NCBI RefSeq assembly: GCF_015355625.1
Contig: NZ_JACLAF010000016.1
Span: 1-64,000 of the forward strand
Direction of reading: 5' to 3'
From: Tamlana sp. I1
GTDB taxonomy: Bacteria > Bacteroidota > Bacteroidia > Flavobacteriales > Flavobacteriaceae
Length of the DNA: 64,000 nt
Shown piece by piece: positions 42,637-52,362 of this stretch. Numbering within the stretch: position 1 is the first letter of the stretch; every line of letters starts with the position of its first letter. Both the position numbers and the translations under genes were made by a program. The notes under the pieces were generated by a model. That model did no database searches. It was not told where the DNA came from and saw only the letters and a list, made by a program, of their open reading frames with translations.

Positions 42637-45468
42637 TTAAAACCAGCGTCTTCTAAACAATCCTAAAAGCGATTCTGGGTCTAATGTGAAGATAAATCGG
42701 ATGCGTTCACTATAACTAGGTTGTGCAATTTCCCATCCTAAATTGGAATACACGGGGAAATATAATTCGAAATAATCGGTTACTAAATTTATACGAACAC
42801 CGGTGCCATATACAAATTTAGGGTCTCTAAATTTATTTTTAACAACTCCCACATCGCCGTATAATAGAATATAGCGCCATAATGTCGTACTTGCATTTAA
42901 GGTGGTAATCCATTGGTTGGCAAAGGCTGGGTCTAATTTTGATTTAAAACCACCTTCGGCAGGAATGTATTGCTGACTAAATATTCCAGAAGATTCAGAT
43001 CTTCCAAGGTAATTGTAATCAAACAGGTAGTCTGTTGGGCGGTCTAAGGCAAAACTGAAAAAATTGGAATCTAAATCGTTATTATTCGTTAAAAATGTTC
43101 CTGCAAAGGCTCTTAAATTAATTTGACGGTTATTTTCAAATAAATGGCGGTATTCATAATTCAAGGATAGTTTGCTAAATTTTTCACTTACTTGAAAATC
43201 GACGTACCATTTATTAAAAGTGATAAGGTTGTCATTCGAAAAAATATAACGCGTATTAAAAACTCCGTAATTTGGGTCTGTGCTTGTTACTTGATGCAAT
43301 TCGTCTTCGTCTCTGTGAATATCAACATATCTAAAATACAAAGCACCTCTTTTGTTCGATCTAAAATCTTTATCATCTCTATAAAGAAAGGTTACCGAAG
43401 GCGTTAAGCGTCGTACAAATAAATCTTCGGCAAAAGATTTATACGATCCCACAAAACCATAATTTACATAATATAAATCGCGGTTTCTTACATTATGTGT
43501 TTTTGAAATGGCCAACGAACCCGTTACTGTGTTCGAACCAAAGGAATATTGTGGTGATATTTTATAGTTAAACATACGACGTAAAACCGTTTTGTTATAG
43601 GCTTTCAAACCTAAATTAATACCATCGTAAATATTGTCAAATTCAACAATAGGCATTAAGAAAACCTGACTGTAATTAGGGTCTTCAATGTCTTTAAAAA
43701 GCCGAACTTGTAAGGGTTTATTATTGGAAAGCGCTCCTTTTAAAGACTTCCAATTGTCTCTTGCGTTAAACTCTGGAATGGTATTATCGTAATTTAAAAC
43801 CAGTTTATCGGCATCATTTCTAGGGATGGTTACGGTTTTGTATTTTGAAACATTTTCCACCCAATGTTTAGAAACCACAGTATCGTTTTCAAGCGCGTAA
43901 AGTGATACAGGCATGTTATTATTGCCTTTGTTTTTTATGGTTAAGGTAATAGAATCGGCTGTTTTTGATACTTTTTTAATTTTAAAATCTATTATTTTTC
44001 TTGTCGATAAATAGTCTTTAAAAAACCAATCGATGTTTTTATCGGTAAGCGATTTTAAATAGATTTCGAAGTCTTTCGTGGTTGTGGGTTTTAGTTTGTT
44101 GTCTTTAACAAAAGTTTCAATACCATGCTCAACAACATCATCACTTACAAAATCATCTAAATATTTAAGTCCTGTACCAGCCTTGTATTTGTTTGCTATG
44201 TTTTTATTGTATTTTAATAATGAATCTTTGGCTTTTGTAAGTTCTTGGTCGCGATTACTTCTAGCCATAAGCATGAAAGCGAGAATGTATTTATCGTTAA
44301 ATTTCATGTCGGAAGCATGAAAAGGACGTGCCGCCCAAAAATCGGCAATTTTGCCTAGAAACTTCATGTCAGGATAATGCTTCTCTACATAATTCATCAT
44401 GTAGTAAATTTGAATACCATCAATAAGCCACTGTTCTTTTCTAGGGTTAATTAGTAATGTGTTTTCTAAATAATTGTACAAAGCAATTTTTAGAATTTTA
44501 AGTTCATATTCAAAATTGGTTGGATATGTTTTTATAAATTTTGGTAAAAAATTTAAGCCGTAAATGGGGTCTTTATTGTAATCAATTCTAGACAGTAAAA
44601 GTTTTTTATGAGGGTATTCACCGAAATTTTGAACGATAAAATTAGTAACCCTTTCGGTAATTAAAACCTGGTCTAAAACATCAACACCGCTGTCGTCTAT
44701 ATTTGAAATTATTGAAAAATCATCCGTTTGAATGGTGTTGAATCGAGAAATCTTTTGAAGAAATAATTTGTTTGAATTCCTGTTTTTTCCTTCAAGACTA
44801 ATAATTTGATTATCATTTGATTGAACACTGTTAATTACATTTAAATCTGAAGTAAGTTCGTGACTGTTTGGATATTCAATTTCTAATGAAACATCGGCTG
44901 AAGGAATGAATAAATCATCTAAATTTTTATTACTATAATATTGCCATTCGCCATTGTAAACAGCAGGCGTAATGTACCAATAACGCAAATTAACATCGCC
45001 GTAATTTGTTATTCCGTAACCTGTAAATGTGTCGTACGGAATTTTAACAACATAGTCTAATTGAAGGCTGTAAGATTCGTTTGGTTTTAATGCTGATTTT
45101 AAATGAACTTTTATAATATCTATTTGATTTGGAAGCAACTCAAAAGCTAAATTTTCGCCATTTTGTTGAATATGGCTAATGGCTGAAAAACCACGATCTT
45201 CATCATTCACTAAATGAAATTCGTCTTTATATTCTTCAGCTAACCGTAGCGCAAGTGGCGTGTATTTAGAAGAATAACTGTTGTTCCAATCGTTTAAATA
45301 AATGTCTTGTAAAGTGTCGCTACTCGTATTTTGATATTGAATAGTTTGCGAAATTTTAATTTGTCTATTTTCAATATCAAACACAGCTTTTAGGTCAATC
45401 TTATTCTGACTGAAATTTAAAAAGCAAATGAAGAAGAATAATAAACAATTAAAAAGACGTAGTCTCAA
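42637..45468 (-). CDS. M1-like pseudopeptidase fused to an outer-membrane beta-barrel
   Basis: 943 residues from a TTG start; it is the only start that includes the signal peptide (L-L-F-F-F-I-C-F-L-N-F-S-Q). Residues about 25-550 follow M1 aminopeptidase layout: a beta-rich N-terminal domain (L-D-Y-V-V-K-I-P, W-Y-I-T-P-A-V-Y-N-G-E-W) and a helical domain. Where the catalytic H-E-x-x-H should be, the protein has I-A-L-Y-N-Y-L-E-N, and W-L-N-E-G is W-L-I-D-G, so it should be inactive. Residues about 590-943 form outer-membrane barrel strands (Y-K-I-S-P-Q-Y-S-F-G, L-Y-F-R-Y-V-D-I) and end in R-W-F, the C-terminal Phe of barrel proteins. Probably a surface or periplasm-facing binding module carried on a barrel. 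Confidence 0.8.
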   Translation of the reverse strand: MRLRLFNCLLFFFICFLNFSQNKIDLKAVFDIENRQIKISQTIQYQNTSSDTLQDIYLNDWNNSYSSKYTPLALRLAEEYKDEFHLVNDEDRGFSAISHIQQNGENLAFELLPNQIDIIKVHLKSALKPNESYSLQLDYVVKIPYDTFTGYGITNYGDVNLRYWYITPAVYNGEWQYYSNKNLDDLFIPSADVSLEIEYPNSHELTSDLNVINSVQSNDNQIISLEGKNRNSNKLFLQKISRFNTIQTDDFSIISNIDDSGVDVLDQVLITERVTNFIVQNFGEYPHKKLLLSRIDYNKDPIYGLNFLPKFIKTYPTNFEYELKILKIALYNYLENTLLINPRKEQWLIDGIQIYYMMNYVEKHYPDMKFLGKIADFWAARPFHASDMKFNDKYILAFMLMARSNRDQELTKAKDSLLKYNKNIANKYKAGTGLKYLDDFVSDDVVEHGIETFVKDNKLKPTTTKDFEIYLKSLTDKNIDWFFKDYLSTRKIIDFKIKKVSKTADSITLTIKNKGNNNMPVSLYALENDTVVSKHWVENVSKYKTVTIPRNDADKLVLNYDNTIPEFNARDNWKSLKGALSNNKPLQVRLFKDIEDPNYSQVFLMPIVEFDNIYDGINLGLKAYNKTVLRRMFNYKISPQYSFGSNTVTGSLAISKTHNVRNRDLYYVNYGFVGSYKSFAEDLFVRRLTPSVTFLYRDDKDFRSNKRGALYFRYVDIHRDEDELHQVTSTDPNYGVFNTRYIFSNDNLITFNKWYVDFQVSEKFSKLSLNYEYRHLFENNRQINLRAFAGTFLTNNNDLDSNFFSFALDRPTDYLFDYNYLGRSESSGIFSQQYIPAEGGFKSKLDPAFANQWITTLNASTTLWRYILLYGDVGVVKNKFRDPKFVYGTGVRINLVTDYFELYFPVYSNLGWEIAQPSYSERIRFIFTLDPESLLGLFRRRWF

Positions 45469-45599
45469 TGTGGAGTTGCGTTTAGGTTAATAATTTCAAG
45501 CCATTTTGCCGCAATATAGTGAAATAAAGGGCTTGTAATTTGACTTAAATCAACTAATTAAAATCAATATAATACAAACGATTTGGGGCTTAATTTTGT

Positions 45600-46289
45600 T
45601 TAGAAATTAGGACTTAAATCTGAGCTCTTATAAAAATGATCCAGAATGTCTAGTACTTCATCTTCGGTGTCAACCAAATGAATTAAATCTAAATCTTTCG
45701 GACTGATGTTGGCATGCGTGTCTAAAAGCGTGGCTTTAATCCATTCTAGTAAACCTTTCCAAAACTCTGTGCCTACAAGTATAATAGGGAATTTGCCTAT
45801 TTTATGCGTTTGAATAAGGGTAATCGCTTCAAAAAGTTCATCTAAAGTTCCAAAGCCTCCAGGCATTACAACAAACCCTTGAGAGTATTTTACAAACATA
45901 ACTTTACGGACAAAAAAGTAATCGAAATCTAAATTTTTATCAGAATCGATATATGGGTTGTCGTGTTGTTCAAAAGGCAATTCAATATTTAAACCTACAG
46001 AGGTTCCGCCAGCTAAATGAGCGCCTTTATTTCCAGCTTCCATAATTCCGGGGCCACCACCTGTAATCACACCATAACCACCTTCAACTATTTTTTTTGC
46101 TACATTTTCTGCAAGTTTGTAATATTTATGATCTGGTTTGGTTCTTGCCGATCCGAAAATAGACACACACGGACCAATTTTGCTCATTTTTTCAAAACCA
46201 CTTACAAATTCGCCCATAATCTTGAAAATGGCCCAAGAATCATTAGTTTTTATTTCGTTCCAACCTTTAGGATGTTGTTCTAATGTCAT
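45600..46289 (-). CDS. LOG-family (TIGR00730) Rossmann-fold protein
   Basis: 229 residues. Signatures G-G-G-P-G-I-M-E-A and P-G-G-F-G-T-L-D-E-L define the LOG family, whose best-studied members release cytokinin bases from nucleoside monophosphates; most bacterial members act as nucleotide phosphoribohydrolases with an unclear physiological role. Lies 64 bp after uvrA on the same strand, possibly co-transcribed. Confidence 0.9.
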   Translation of the reverse strand: MTLEQHPKGWNEIKTNDSWAIFKIMGEFVSGFEKMSKIGPCVSIFGSARTKPDHKYYKLAENVAKKIVEGGYGVITGGGPGIMEAGNKGAHLAGGTSVGLNIELPFEQHDNPYIDSDKNLDFDYFFVRKVMFVKYSQGFVVMPGGFGTLDELFEAITLIQTHKIGKFPIILVGTEFWKGLLEWIKATLLDTHANISPKDLDLIHLVDTEDEVLDILDHFYKSSDLSPNF

Positions 46290-46353
46290 AATTTTTTTGA
46301 ATTTATTTTGTACTAATTCGTTTTAACTTTTTAGTCTATTTCGTAATGCTAGA

Positions 46354-49185
46354 CTAATGTAATTCTTTTTTTAAAAATTTAGCGGTATAGCTCTTTTTAT
46401 GTTGTGCAACTTCTTCTGGTGTGCCTTCAACTATAACTTTTCCACCACCTTTTCCGCCTTCATAACCAATATCAATAATATGGTCTACGGTTTTAATAAC
46501 GTCTAAATTATGTTCAATAATCAGGACGGTATTGCCTTTATCGGCGAGTTTATTCAAAACAATCATAAGCACCCGAATGTCTTCAAAATGCAAGCCTGTT
46601 GTGGGTTCATCTAAAATATAAAACGTGTTCCCAGTATCTCTTTTTGAAAGTTCTGAAGCCAGTTTTATACGTTGGGCTTCACCACCAGAAAGCGTGGTGC
46701 TTTGTTGCCCAAGGGTGATATACCCCAAACCAACGTCTTTAATTGTTTTTAATTTTTTATGAATTTTAGGGATGTGTTCGAAGAATTCTACAGCTTCGTT
46801 CATGGTCATATTCAACACATCGCTAATATTTTTTCCTTTGTAGCGAATTTCTAAGGTTTCACGGTTAAAACGTTTGCCTTGGCAGGTTTCACATTCCACA
46901 TAAACATCAGGCAAGAAATTCATTTCAATAACGCGTAAACCACCGCCTTGGCAAGTTTCGCAGCGACCACCTTTAACGTTAAAACTAAAACGTCCTGCTT
47001 TATAACCACGAATCATGGCCTCGGGAATTTTAGCAAATAAAGCTCTAATTTCACTAAAAGTGCCTGTATATGTGGCAGGATTACTTCTTGGTGTGCGTCC
47101 AATGGGCGATTGGTTTATATCGATAACTTTATCGATATGTTCCAAGCCTTTTATGCTTTTGTAAGGCATTGGTTTTTTAACACCATTAAAGTAATGCGCA
47201 TTTAAAATAGGGTAGAGGGTCTCGTTAATTAGGGTTGATTTTCCACTACCAGAAACACCTGTAATACCAATCATTTTACCTAAAGGGAATTTTACAGATA
47301 CGTTTTTAAGGTTGTTTCCTGTACAGCCTTTAAGTTCTAAAAAGTGTCCGTTTCCAGCTCTGTGGGTTTTTGGGATTTCAATGTTTTTTTTGCCGTTTAA
47401 ATAATCGGCAGTCAGCGTATCATGCGTTTTTAATTCGTCGGGTGTACCAATACTAATAATTTCGCCACCGTGTTTCCCTGCTTTTGGACCGATATCAATC
47501 ACATAATCGGCACGTTCAATCATGTCTTTATCATGCTCCACAACGATAACCGAATTACCAATATCACGTAAAGCCACTAAGGAATTGATGAGTTTTTCAT
47601 TATCGCGTTGGTGTAAACCGATGCTGGGTTCGTCCAGAATATAAAGGACACCAACCAATTGCGAACCAATTTGAGTAGCCAATCGAATGCGTTGTGCCTC
47701 GCCACCAGAAAGGGATTTCGAACTGCGATTTAAGGATAAATAATCCAAGCCAACATCTAATAAAAACTGCAAACGCGATTTAATTTCTTTAATAACCTCT
47801 TCGGCTATTTTAATTTGTTTGTCGGAAAGATGTGCGTCTAAATCTTGAAACCATTTTGCTAAATCTACAATATCGGTATTGGCAAGTTCGGCAATGTTTT
47901 TATGGTTTATTTTGAAATAAAGCGATTCTTTTTTTAGTCGAGAACCATGGCAAACAGGACATTCAACTTTGTCCATAAAATCTTTTGCCCAGCGTTTTAA
48001 AGAGGTCGATTCGGCTGTTTTGTATTGGTTTTCAATAAAATTAGCAACCCCTTCAAAATCTATTTTATAATCACGGGTAACTCCTAAAGTTTTGCTTTCA
48101 ACCGAAAACTTCTCATTTCCTCCATAAAGAATCATGTCTTTGGCTTCCTTCGGAATGTCTTTATAAGCATCGGTTAAACTGAAATTGAACCGTTGTGCAA
48201 TGGTTTCAAATTGCTTAAAAATCCAACTGTTTTTTTCAGGGCCGTGTGGTGCTAGGGCGCCGTTTTTTATAGAAAGTGAATCGTCTGGAATAATTTTATG
48301 TTCGTTAACCTGATACAGGTTCCCAATACCATTGCAATTATCGCAAGCGCCTTTTGGTGAATTGAATGAAAAATTATTTGGCTCCGGATTTGGGTATGAA
48401 ATCCCAGAACTTGGGCACATTAAATTCCGACTAAAATAGCGCGCTTCTTGGGTGTCTTGATCAATCACTAAAAGCACATCATCACCATGATACATGGCGG
48501 TATTTATGGTTTCGGTGAGGCGTTTGTCGTTATCTACCGAATCGTCTATAACCAATCTGTCAATCACAATTTCAATATCGTGAGTTTTGTAGCGGTCTAA
48601 TTTCATGCCTTTTACAATATCACGAATTTCGCCATCGGTTCGCACTTTTACGAAACCTTGTTTGCCAATTTGCTCGAATAATTCGCGATAATGCCCTTTT
48701 CTAGAACGTACAACAGGCGCCAAAATATTAATACGTTTGCCTTTAAAATCGCTTGTAATTAACGATTTAATTTGCTCGTCGCTGTAACTCACCATTTTAT
48801 CGCCTGTGTTGTAACTGTAAGCATCGCTAGCACGCGCAAACAATAAACGCATAAAATCGTAAATCTCTGTAATGGTACCAACGGTAGAGCGTGGTGACTT
48901 GCTAGTGGTTTTTTGTTCAATAGCAATAACGGGAGAAAGGCCGTCAATTTTATCAACATCAGGACGTTCTAATCCGCCTAAAAACTGACGCGCATAAGCC
49001 GAAAATGTTTCAATATAACGGCGTTGCCCTTCCGCATAAATAGTATCGAATGCTAAAGATGATTTTCCGCTTCCAGATAAGCCTGTAATAACAACAAGTT
49101 TTTCCCTAGGAATAGAAACATCAATATCTTTAAGATTGTGTACTCTAGCTCCCTTTACTTCAATAAAATCGTTGAATTGGCTCAT
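46354..49185 (-). CDS. uvrA: UvrA, excinuclease ABC subunit A
   Basis: 943 residues with the ATG at 49185; a TTG six codons upstream is less likely because UvrA normally begins near M-S-Q-F-N-D-F-I-E-V-K-G-A-R-V-H-N-L. Two ABC ATPase units: Walker A G-L-S-G-S-G-K-S near residue 32 and G-V-S-G-S-G-K-S near 645; two signature motifs (L-S-G-G-E-A-Q-R-I); zinc fingers C-D-N-C/C-P-V-C and C-E-T-C/C-E-T-C. It recognises bulky DNA lesions with UvrB in nucleotide excision repair. Normal length. Confidence 0.97.
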   Translation of the reverse strand: MSQFNDFIEVKGARVHNLKDIDVSIPREKLVVITGLSGSGKSSLAFDTIYAEGQRRYIETFSAYARQFLGGLERPDVDKIDGLSPVIAIEQKTTSKSPRSTVGTITEIYDFMRLLFARASDAYSYNTGDKMVSYSDEQIKSLITSDFKGKRINILAPVVRSRKGHYRELFEQIGKQGFVKVRTDGEIRDIVKGMKLDRYKTHDIEIVIDRLVIDDSVDNDKRLTETINTAMYHGDDVLLVIDQDTQEARYFSRNLMCPSSGISYPNPEPNNFSFNSPKGACDNCNGIGNLYQVNEHKIIPDDSLSIKNGALAPHGPEKNSWIFKQFETIAQRFNFSLTDAYKDIPKEAKDMILYGGNEKFSVESKTLGVTRDYKIDFEGVANFIENQYKTAESTSLKRWAKDFMDKVECPVCHGSRLKKESLYFKINHKNIAELANTDIVDLAKWFQDLDAHLSDKQIKIAEEVIKEIKSRLQFLLDVGLDYLSLNRSSKSLSGGEAQRIRLATQIGSQLVGVLYILDEPSIGLHQRDNEKLINSLVALRDIGNSVIVVEHDKDMIERADYVIDIGPKAGKHGGEIISIGTPDELKTHDTLTADYLNGKKNIEIPKTHRAGNGHFLELKGCTGNNLKNVSVKFPLGKMIGITGVSGSGKSTLINETLYPILNAHYFNGVKKPMPYKSIKGLEHIDKVIDINQSPIGRTPRSNPATYTGTFSEIRALFAKIPEAMIRGYKAGRFSFNVKGGRCETCQGGGLRVIEMNFLPDVYVECETCQGKRFNRETLEIRYKGKNISDVLNMTMNEAVEFFEHIPKIHKKLKTIKDVGLGYITLGQQSTTLSGGEAQRIKLASELSKRDTGNTFYILDEPTTGLHFEDIRVLMIVLNKLADKGNTVLIIEHNLDVIKTVDHIIDIGYEGGKGGGKVIVEGTPEEVAQHKKSYTAKFLKKELH

Positions 49186-49311
49186 AAAATCGCAAAAGTG
49201 CAAAGGTACAATTTTAGTTGTTAAATTCTTGTGAAGTTTTAGGGCAGATTTGTTATTATTGTAGGAGTGAAGGGCTTCGCTTTCGCGGAAATATATAATA
49301 AATATAGACTA

Positions 49312-49836
49312 ATGAAAATACTAGGAATAGGATCGAGAATTGATCATGCAGAATACGGAAAAGGTGTTGTAACTAACGTGACCTCGCAGCATTATTGGGT
49401 AACTTTTATTGAAAACGGATTAGAAACTATTGATTTAGATAGTGATTTCGAAATTATTGAAGCTGCCGATGGCGATGTGGATACCATTAGTTTTGCTGAA
49501 GTAGAAAGCAGTTTAGTGCGTATTTTAAAAACCTGGAGCGATGTGAGTGAAATTGTGCCTATTGCCGATAAATTTAAAGGTGGGAAACTTATTTTAGAGC
49601 CAGCCGATACCAATTTAAAACCCTACGAATTGCCAATAGATAAGTTTTTTAATAAAATAATTATGGTTAGAGATCGCCTGCGTGTTATGGAACAACGTAT
49701 TAATTCAAGCGATTTAGACGAGCAAAATAAAGTAGATTTACAGCAATACATTACGCGTATTTATGGCAGTTTAACAAGTTTTAATATTTTGTTTAAATCG
49801 AAGAGCCATAATTTTGTGGGGCAGCGTAGTAAATAA
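49312..49836 (+). CDS. Conserved hypothetical protein
   Basis: 174 residues from the ATG at 49312; an upstream in-frame start at 49267 would add residues encoded by a GCTTCGCTTTCGCGG palindrome-like stretch and is less likely. The first 50 residues (G-I-G-S-R-I-D-H-A-E-Y-G-K-G-V-V) form a small beta-rich domain reminiscent of SH3/CarD-like folds that start G-x-x-V-x-H-x-x-x-G-x-G; the rest is helical. Divergent from uvrA and separated by about 125 bp. Nucleic acid binding is possible, but the evidence is only fold-like. Confidence 0.7.
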   Translation: MKILGIGSRIDHAEYGKGVVTNVTSQHYWVTFIENGLETIDLDSDFEIIEAADGDVDTISFAEVESSLVRILKTWSDVSEIVPIADKFKGGKLILEPADTNLKPYELPIDKFFNKIIMVRDRLRVMEQRINSSDLDEQNKVDLQQYITRIYGSLTSFNILFKSKSHNFVGQRSK

Positions 49837-49854
49837 TTTAGGGTTAAGACAAAA

Positions 49855-49904
49855 AAATTGGATTTCAATAAGGGGGGATTTATGCCTTAATGAAATCCAA
49901 TTTT
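49855..49904 (+). terminator. Rho-independent terminator
   Basis: AAATTGGATTTCA (49855-49867) pairs with TGAAATCCAATTT (49891-49903). It lies between convergent genes and may act for both. Confidence 0.75.
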
Positions 49905-49950
49905 AAAGTTTCTAAATTTTAGAAACGTGATGTATAATAATCAGTTAAAT

Positions 49951-50310
49951 TTACATTGATAATTCGCCAGAACGTATGGCTTTGTCAAAATCGGCATTTA
50001 CACTGCTTAAAAAACCGAAAAATTTCTTACCACCTACAGGCTCAAGCGTTACGTGAGTTTCGCCGTTTCCTTTAGTAACAACATTTGTTACCACAACTAC
50101 TTTACCGTCTACGCTATTATAATTTGCTAAACCACCACGTTTAACGATAAAATTTAATCTAGGAAAGTCAACATGATTGAACTTATCTGCAGTTTGTGTA
50201 TTAATAACTAGTTCATCACCTATTTGAACCATAGTTTGTGGTGTTGGATTTGTAGTGTTAGCAAATGAAACACCAAAGGCTAAAAACAGTAAAAAAGTAA
50301 GCTTTTTCAT
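49951..50310 (-). CDS. Small exported protein of unknown function
   Basis: 119 residues. Signal peptide (L-L-F-L-A-F-G-V-S-F-A, cleavage after about residue 17), then a beta-rich domain with V-Q-I-G-D-E-L-V-I-N and T-H-V-T-L-E-P-V-G-G-K-K-F-F-G-F. No Cys, no lipobox. Periplasmic or secreted; no family recognised, although related sequences in flavobacteria would be expected. The start codon is preceded by an AT-rich gap of 479 bp. Confidence 0.7.
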   Translation of the reverse strand: MKKLTFLLFLAFGVSFANTTNPTPQTMVQIGDELVINTQTADKFNHVDFPRLNFIVKRGGLANYNSVDGKVVVVTNVVTKGNGETHVTLEPVGGKKFFGFLSSVNADFDKAIRSGELSM

Positions 50311-50747
50311 AGGGTTAAAATTTAATTAAGTTGAACATTTTTTTTATTTCTGATTTAAATCTAACTCAAAAAATTAGCTTGGTAAAATGTGTTTTGAATC
50401 TCTTAACAGATGTTAATTTTTCATGTAAATCGAAGGTGTCCTGTTGGTTTTAGGGGTGGAGTATATAGTTGATATGTTTAATTTGTTTTAGGGCTAAATT
50501 CTGAAGGGGTAGGTGAAAATTTTGACATAAAAACATGTTTTGGGTGTGCTAAAAAACAAGGTTGTTCTTTTTGGTGACAATGTGAATTTTTAACAAAGTT
50601 TAACAGTTTGTGATGCTGTGGAACATGATGAGAATTCATTGTTGGTAGTATTTTATACTAAAGCTACTTTTGCCAATTTGTGCCAGTATAATCATTAAGT
50701 AATTTAAATGACAGTATTGGAGTTGAAAATTTACAACAATTAATAGT
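50311..50747. other. Intergenic region without a gene
   Basis: An AT-rich stretch between divergent genes. No hairpin with T run or recognisable coding frame was seen; its right end leads into the HigBA operator palindrome. Confidence 0.5.
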
Positions 50748-50762
50748 TCCCAAATTGGGAAT
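50748..50762. promoter_or_regulatory. Probable HigBA operator palindrome
   Basis: TTCCCAAATTGGGAA, a perfect 15-base palindrome 28 bp before the toxin start. Antitoxins of this type bind such palindromes to repress their own operon, so it is the likely operator; this rests on position and symmetry. Confidence 0.65.
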
Positions 50763-50789
50763 ATTTTATTATTTTGAAGTAAATATAGT

Positions 50790-51083
50790 GTGAGAGTAAT
50801 AGCTAAAAGTATTTTGCCAGATTTTTGGGAAAAGCACGCAGACTGTGAAGAGCAATTAAAATCATGGTTTGGAGAAACTGAAAAATCTGAATGGAAAAAT
50901 TTAAATGAATTAAAAAAGGATTATCCAAGCGCAAGTATTTTAAGAGAAAATAGAATTGTTTATAACATTAAAGGAAATAAGTATCGATTGATTGTGAAAT
51001 TCAACTTTGATTACCAAATATGTTGGATAAGGTTTATGGGAACTCACGCAGAATACGATAAAATTAATGCAAATACCATTTAA
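50790..51083 (+). CDS. higB: HigB-type toxin (mRNA interferase)
   Basis: 97 residues from a GTG start. Compact HigB/RelE-like sequence (S-I-L-P-D-F-W-E-K-H, L-R-E-N-R-I-V-Y-N-I-K-G-N-K-Y-R-L-I-V, W-I-R-F-M-G-T-H-A-E-Y-D-K-I-N) in which the conserved Asn-Lys-Arg and late His-Tyr-Asp residues are present. HigB cleaves mRNA on the ribosome. It lies 2 bp upstream of its antitoxin gene (toxin first, the normal Hig order). Confidence 0.9.
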   Translation: MRVIAKSILPDFWEKHADCEEQLKSWFGETEKSEWKNLNELKKDYPSASILRENRIVYNIKGNKYRLIVKFNFDYQICWIRFMGTHAEYDKINANTI

Positions 51084-51085
51084 TT

Positions 51086-51442
51086 ATGAAAATAGCACCA
51101 ATTAGAAACGAAAATGATTATCGAAATGCACTCGCAAGACTCGAAGATATTTTTGATGCCAAAAAAGGAACGGAAGATGGCGATGAATTAGAAATTCTTT
51201 CAATCTTAATCGATAAATATGAAAACGAGAATTTTCCAATAGGAATGCCGGATCCCATTGAGGCTATTAAGTTTAGAATGGAACAAATGGGGATGAAACA
51301 AAAGGATTTAGCGGAAGTAGTTGGCTTTAAAAGTAGAGTGAGTGAAATTTTAAGTAAAAAAAGAAAATTAACTTTAGGAATGATAAGAAAACTAAATACG
51401 ACACTTCACATTCCTACGGAAGTTTTAATTCAAGACTATTAG
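51086..51442 (+). CDS. higA: HigA-type XRE antitoxin
   Basis: 118 residues. A helical N terminus with a mobile-looking linker, then a Cro/C1-type helix-turn-helix in the second half (M-K-Q-K-D-L-A-E-V-V-G-F-K-S-R-V-S-E-I-L). It neutralises the toxin and represses the operon, probably through the 50748-50762 palindrome. Complete and adjacent to its toxin, so the module looks functional. Confidence 0.92.
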   Translation: MKIAPIRNENDYRNALARLEDIFDAKKGTEDGDELEILSILIDKYENENFPIGMPDPIEAIKFRMEQMGMKQKDLAEVVGFKSRVSEILSKKRKLTLGMIRKLNTTLHIPTEVLIQDY

Positions 51443-51463
51443 TTGTTAAGTTGGTAATTTACC

Positions 51464-52183
51464 TTAATTATACCCTTTCACATCGGTAATTTCCAAACCA
51501 AAAAACAAGAATTTATGAAAAGTTGGAAGTTGTGCATTCGTTTCGGTGGTTGTCCAATCGCTCCAAGAAGCTTCAAGACCATCTATAGGCAATAAAGAGG
51601 TCCACATTTTAAAAGCTGTTGGTTTGTGGTTTTTATCAAGCAACCATAAATACGAATCGCCAGGGGTAGTGCCTCCAGAAGTATAAGTAACTAATAGCGC
51701 TTCATTGTTATTTGCTTTTACTAGGCGACGTTCCACACCTTCATCAAATATTTTGTAGGGTGCAACCAACCAAAAGGAATCGTTATTAAAGTATTTTGTA
51801 GCGGTTTCTATTAGATCTGGCGCTAATTCACTAGTGTTTATAAAACCTTGAATATAAACCTTTGTGTTGTTATTATTGTTTAAATCCAAAACCACCCGAT
51901 AAGATTTCCAAAACACTTCACAAACATTAGTTGTTTTATTCCATTTATAATGTCTTCGCTTTTTAAAAGTCCATTCCAAATAGGTCGTATTTTTATAGGC
52001 GTCATAATCTAAAGCGTCTAACATTTTATAAGCTAAATTATCGGCGGCTTCGCCTTGTGTTCCAGTAGGCAAATCTTCATTGTATTTAAAATAAGCAAAA
52101 CCAAAAAAAAGCAAAGTTGGTAGCGTGAAAAACAGAATAACACCAGCAATAATTTTTAGAGTCTTTTTAGATTTTTTTTGCAT
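51464..52183 (-). CDS. Hypothetical membrane-anchored protein
   Basis: 239 residues. One N-terminal membrane helix (I-A-G-V-I-L-F-F-T-L-P-T-L-L-F-F-G-F-A-Y-F) and a large soluble domain outside the cytoplasm with beta strands and several W residues (Y-L-E-W-T-F-K-K-R-R-H-Y-K-W). The layout resembles LolA/LolB-like lipoprotein-carrier relatives (sheet binding a hydrophobic ligand), but no motif settles it. Ends 22 bp from the convergent antitoxin gene. Confidence 0.65.
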   Translation of the reverse strand: MQKKSKKTLKIIAGVILFFTLPTLLFFGFAYFKYNEDLPTGTQGEAADNLAYKMLDALDYDAYKNTTYLEWTFKKRRHYKWNKTTNVCEVFWKSYRVVLDLNNNNNTKVYIQGFINTSELAPDLIETATKYFNNDSFWLVAPYKIFDEGVERRLVKANNNEALLVTYTSGGTTPGDSYLWLLDKNHKPTAFKMWTSLLPIDGLEASWSDWTTTETNAQLPTFHKFLFFGLEITDVKGYN

Positions 52184-52362
52184 ACGAGGGGATGGGTAGG
52201 GATTTGTTTAAAAATCTAAGTTATTAAATAGCATGGCTTTAAAAAAGGAAAACCTTAAAAAACCGATAACCCGCATAGCCTGAAGTAAGTTGTCCTAAAA
52301 AAACTGTTTTCTGTCGAAAAGCATAAAATTTAAAAGCTAAAAAGATGAAGAATTGAATATTT

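Noticed and set aside
49270-49290. GCTTCGCTTTCGCGG stretch before the gene at 49312
   Set aside because: Resembles a dispersed short palindrome, but one incomplete copy gives no support for a defined element.
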